Below, piece by piece: positions 6,361 to 7,716 of a stretch of 7,716 nucleotides of DNA. The DNA comes from Bacteroidota bacterium (GTDB lineage Bacteria > Bacteroidota > Ignavibacteria > UBA10030): NCBI GenBank assembly GCA_003453835.1, contig DMMN01000133.1, positions 1 through 7,716 on the forward strand. The letters run 5' to 3'. The position numbers were made by a program, and so were the translations under genes. The notes under the pieces were generated by a model, which was given only the letters and a program-made list of their open reading frames with translations, did no database searches and was not told the origin of the DNA. Position 1 is the stretch's first letter; the number at the start of each line of letters is the position of its first letter.

Positions 6361-7368
6361 CTACTTGATATGCAAGGAAGCAATGGATTTTTCGAACGCA
6401 GGAAGAAAGTCCTTCTTCGCCGGCTGGTAATAGTTGAGGATAACGCGGTAGACCTTGTCGTTCTTCACGAGGAAGTAAGCACGACTCTCCGTCCCTTTTG
6501 CCAAAGAGTAGTTGAGATACGGTGCTCTTAGACCGTCGATGGTCGATTCGCCTTTCGACGTCGGCTTGAAGAATTTGGAGTTTTGATCGAGGACCTTCTC
6601 CACGGTCAAGCCCTTGGCCGGGCGAACATCGACCATGATGTTCGAGTCCTTTCGATACCCCTGAATGATCAGGGAGAAGAGGACCTCACCTTTCGTTTGG
6701 GGAACGCTTGTTTCGAAGTTATTGGGATAGGAGATCTCGAGGATGGCATTTGAGAACGTGTCGAACTCGGCTGAAGGAACGGTGAGTTCCTCAGTCGACA
6801 GTACGACCTTGGTTTTCGGGAGGTGTGCCGTCGCGATAAACGAATCGACTACCGCCGCATACGGAGCGTAATAGTCATTGAATGCGGCAAATGTCGCCGT
6901 ATAGATAACCGTGTCCTTGATGGCAACGACGCGTTGGGCTTCGAGCCTCGTTTGTTGGTCGAACTTGCCGCTATAGGAAACTCGGCTTGCGGGAGTTTCA
7001 TCGATCGTGGCGGGATCGACTCCCTTCAATACGTAACCGGAGGATGTCAGATCGCTCTTCAGCTCGTTCACATACTCCTCCAGGGACTTCATCGTATCAA
7101 GCCTCTGGTAAGAGACAACAATCTGAGCGCCCTCCTCTGCCTTTGAAGATGGATCAAAGAATTTTTGGACGGAGCCCTCCGACGAGAAGAAGCTCACCTT
7201 TCCGGCATCCGATACGATGTGCCAACCCTTCGGATGGCTAAAAGAAACTTTGAAGTACGGATCCTGATAGGTCGACCACTCGGTGATGGGCGGGATCGTC
7301 GCCTTCTTCGCACAGCCGATCAATGCCACGAGCAATGCAAACAGTAGCAGCGTCAGAACTTTCTTCAT
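6361..7368 (-). CDS. Lipoprotein with two tandem PsbP/DcrB-like domains
   Basis: This 335-residue predicted lipoprotein has a signal peptide MKKVLTLLLFALLVALIGC with lipobox LIGC and lipidation site Cys19; it should be anchored in a membrane facing the periplasm or outside. The mature part appears to be two copies of one alpha/beta domain. Copy 1 (about 33-183) has VSFSHPKGW (41-49), ATIDETPASRVSYS (120-133) and a closing AAVVDSFIATAHL (171-183). Copy 2 (about 207-335) has LEISYPNNF (210-218), STIDGLRAPYLNYS (275-288) and FEKSIASLHI (325-334). The pattern of a 'YP..W' strand early and a final 'F..F..S' helix resembles PsbP, DcrB and Mog1-like folds, known in many bacterial lipoproteins of unclear role. 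The ATG at 7366-7368 is used because AAAGGAG lies 5 nt upstream; the GTG two codons earlier would abut the Shine-Dalgarno. It lies 78 bp upstream of the permease block, so an accessory role in uptake or at the envelope is possible but unproven. Confidence 0.8.
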   Translation of the reverse strand: MKKVLTLLLFALLVALIGCAKKATIPPITEWSTYQDPYFKVSFSHPKGWHIVSDAGKVSFFSSEGSVQKFFDPSSKAEEGAQIVVSYQRLDTMKSLEEYVNELKSDLTSSGYVLKGVDPATIDETPASRVSYSGKFDQQTRLEAQRVVAIKDTVIYTATFAAFNDYYAPYAAVVDSFIATAHLPKTKVVLSTEELTVPSAEFDTFSNAILEISYPNNFETSVPQTKGEVLFSLIIQGYRKDSNIMVDVRPAKGLTVEKVLDQNSKFFKPTSKGESTIDGLRAPYLNYSLAKGTESRAYFLVKNDKVYRVILNYYQPAKKDFLPAFEKSIASLHIK

Positions 7369-7529
7369 CGTCACTCCTTTCTCTAAAGAAGATTAGCCGA
7401 GATATTACACAGCACTGAATTGATTTCGGTCGAAAGCATCAAGCCGGACGTGCACGAAAGCGGGGGTGCCGGGAGCTCGACCTGCACTCCAGCTCGTCCA
7501 AAGCTCGCGGTTCTCCGACGCCGGGACTT
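7369..7529 (-). other. Spacer between the TPR gene and the lipoprotein gene
   Basis: This 161-bp stretch has no supported ORF. The part near the TPR stop is GC-rich and contains CGAGCT three times on the minus strand (7474-7479, 7491-7496, 7502-7507), two of which can pair as a 5-bp stem. The part nearest the lipoprotein gene is AT-richer, and TAATAT (about 7401-7406) could be a -10 element, but no matching -35 is visible at 16-18 nt. This is the most likely region for a promoter of the lipoprotein and transporter genes, by position only. Confidence 0.3.
7374..7380 (-). promoter_or_regulatory. Ribosome binding site that fixes the lipoprotein start
   Basis: Minus-strand AAAGGAG lies 5 nt before ATG at 7366-7368. 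The alternative GTG at 7372-7374 overlaps its last base and cannot use it, so the ATG is preferred. Confidence 0.8.
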
Positions 7530-7716
7530 CTAGTCGTCGACAACTCCGAGCAGCTCCAGTCCTTTCTTCGCGTCTTTGTTCTTTGGATCGAGCTTGAGAG
7601 ATACTCGGTATTCTTTGATCGCCTCGTCTTTGTTTCCCGAGAGAGCATATGCCTGGCCGCACCACAAGTGCGTTTGTGGATTATCGTCGCGATACTTGAA
7701 CGATTTCTTCAACATC
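7530..7716 (-). CDS. C-terminal end of a TPR-repeat protein (partial)
   Basis: The frame is open to the window edge and ends at TAG 7530-7532, leaving 61-62 residues. A full tetratricopeptide repeat is visible: THLWCGQAYALSG, then NKDEAIKEYRVSLKLDP, with the usual Gly, Tyr, Ala and Pro positions. It is followed by a capping helix (KNKDAKKGLELLG) and a short acidic tail. TPRs are protein-interaction scaffolds, so the specific function cannot be told from this end. A Met codon at 7713-7715 is probably internal, because the preceding residues NPQ fit the end of an earlier repeat. The gene is on the same strand as the rest but 161 bp from the next gene, so it may belong to another transcript. Confidence 0.8.
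   Translation of the reverse strand, partial: MLKKSFKYRDDNPQTHLWCGQAYALSGNKDEAIKEYRVSLKLDPKNKDAKKGLELLGVVDD

Noticed and set aside
7401..7406. TAATAT as a -10 element for the lipoprotein operon
   Set aside because: No recognisable -35 lies 16-18 nt upstream and there is no extended -10 TGn, so it is mentioned only as a positional possibility and not called as a promoter.
7405..7665. Minus-strand ORFs overlapping the TPR gene and its downstream spacer (also 7439-7648)
   Set aside because: They are out of frame with the recognisable TPR repeat and have no family resemblance or ribosome binding site.

Overview
The window holds seven genes, all on the minus strand, so they are read here from high to low coordinates. 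In transcription order they are: the 3' end of a TPR-repeat protein gene, a lipoprotein with two tandem PsbP/DcrB-like halves, a CAT-type cationic amino acid permease, a LAT-like APC amino acid permease, a GltS sodium/glutamate symporter, a GltP-type glutamate/aspartate symporter, and the first third of hppA, a membrane-bound ion-pumping pyrophosphatase. No RNA genes, mobile elements, CRISPR arrays or tandem repeat arrays were seen.

The organism is a bacterium: Shine-Dalgarno sequences are evident and the lipoprotein has a bacterial lipobox. Base composition is balanced to moderately GC-rich by eye. A membrane pyrophosphatase, a lipoprotein with a short Lys-Lys signal peptide and a TPR protein together fit many environmental Gram-negative lineages, for example the Fibrobacterota-Chlorobi-Bacteroidota side of the tree. 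The sequence does not settle this, and the placement is a weak inference.

Layout: the TPR gene ends at 7530, followed by 161 bp without a gene. The lipoprotein occupies 6361-7368, followed by 78 bp with a good ribosome binding site. Then comes a compact transporter block at 831-6282. The CAT and LAT permeases overlap by 4 bp (ATGA), the LAT permease and gltS are 23 bp apart, and gltS and gltP are 9 bp apart, with the gltP ribosome binding site overlapping the gltS stop codon. This block is very probably one operon. A 144-bp gap separates it from hppA, which could be co-transcribed or have its own promoter.

Functionally, the four adjacent genes are amino acid transporters from the APC superfamily (CAT and LAT-like branches), the ESS family (GltS) and the DAACS family (GltP). 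GltS and GltP are unrelated families that usually share glutamate as substrate but can use different coupling ions. The following pyrophosphatase hydrolyses PPi to pump H+ and/or Na+, the gradients that such symporters consume. The inferred theme is amino acid (especially glutamate) uptake beside an energy-conserving ion pump. I found no clearly new type of system; the most interesting points are this clustering, the duplicated-domain lipoprotein in front of it, and a Gln at a conserved gate Arg position in HppA.
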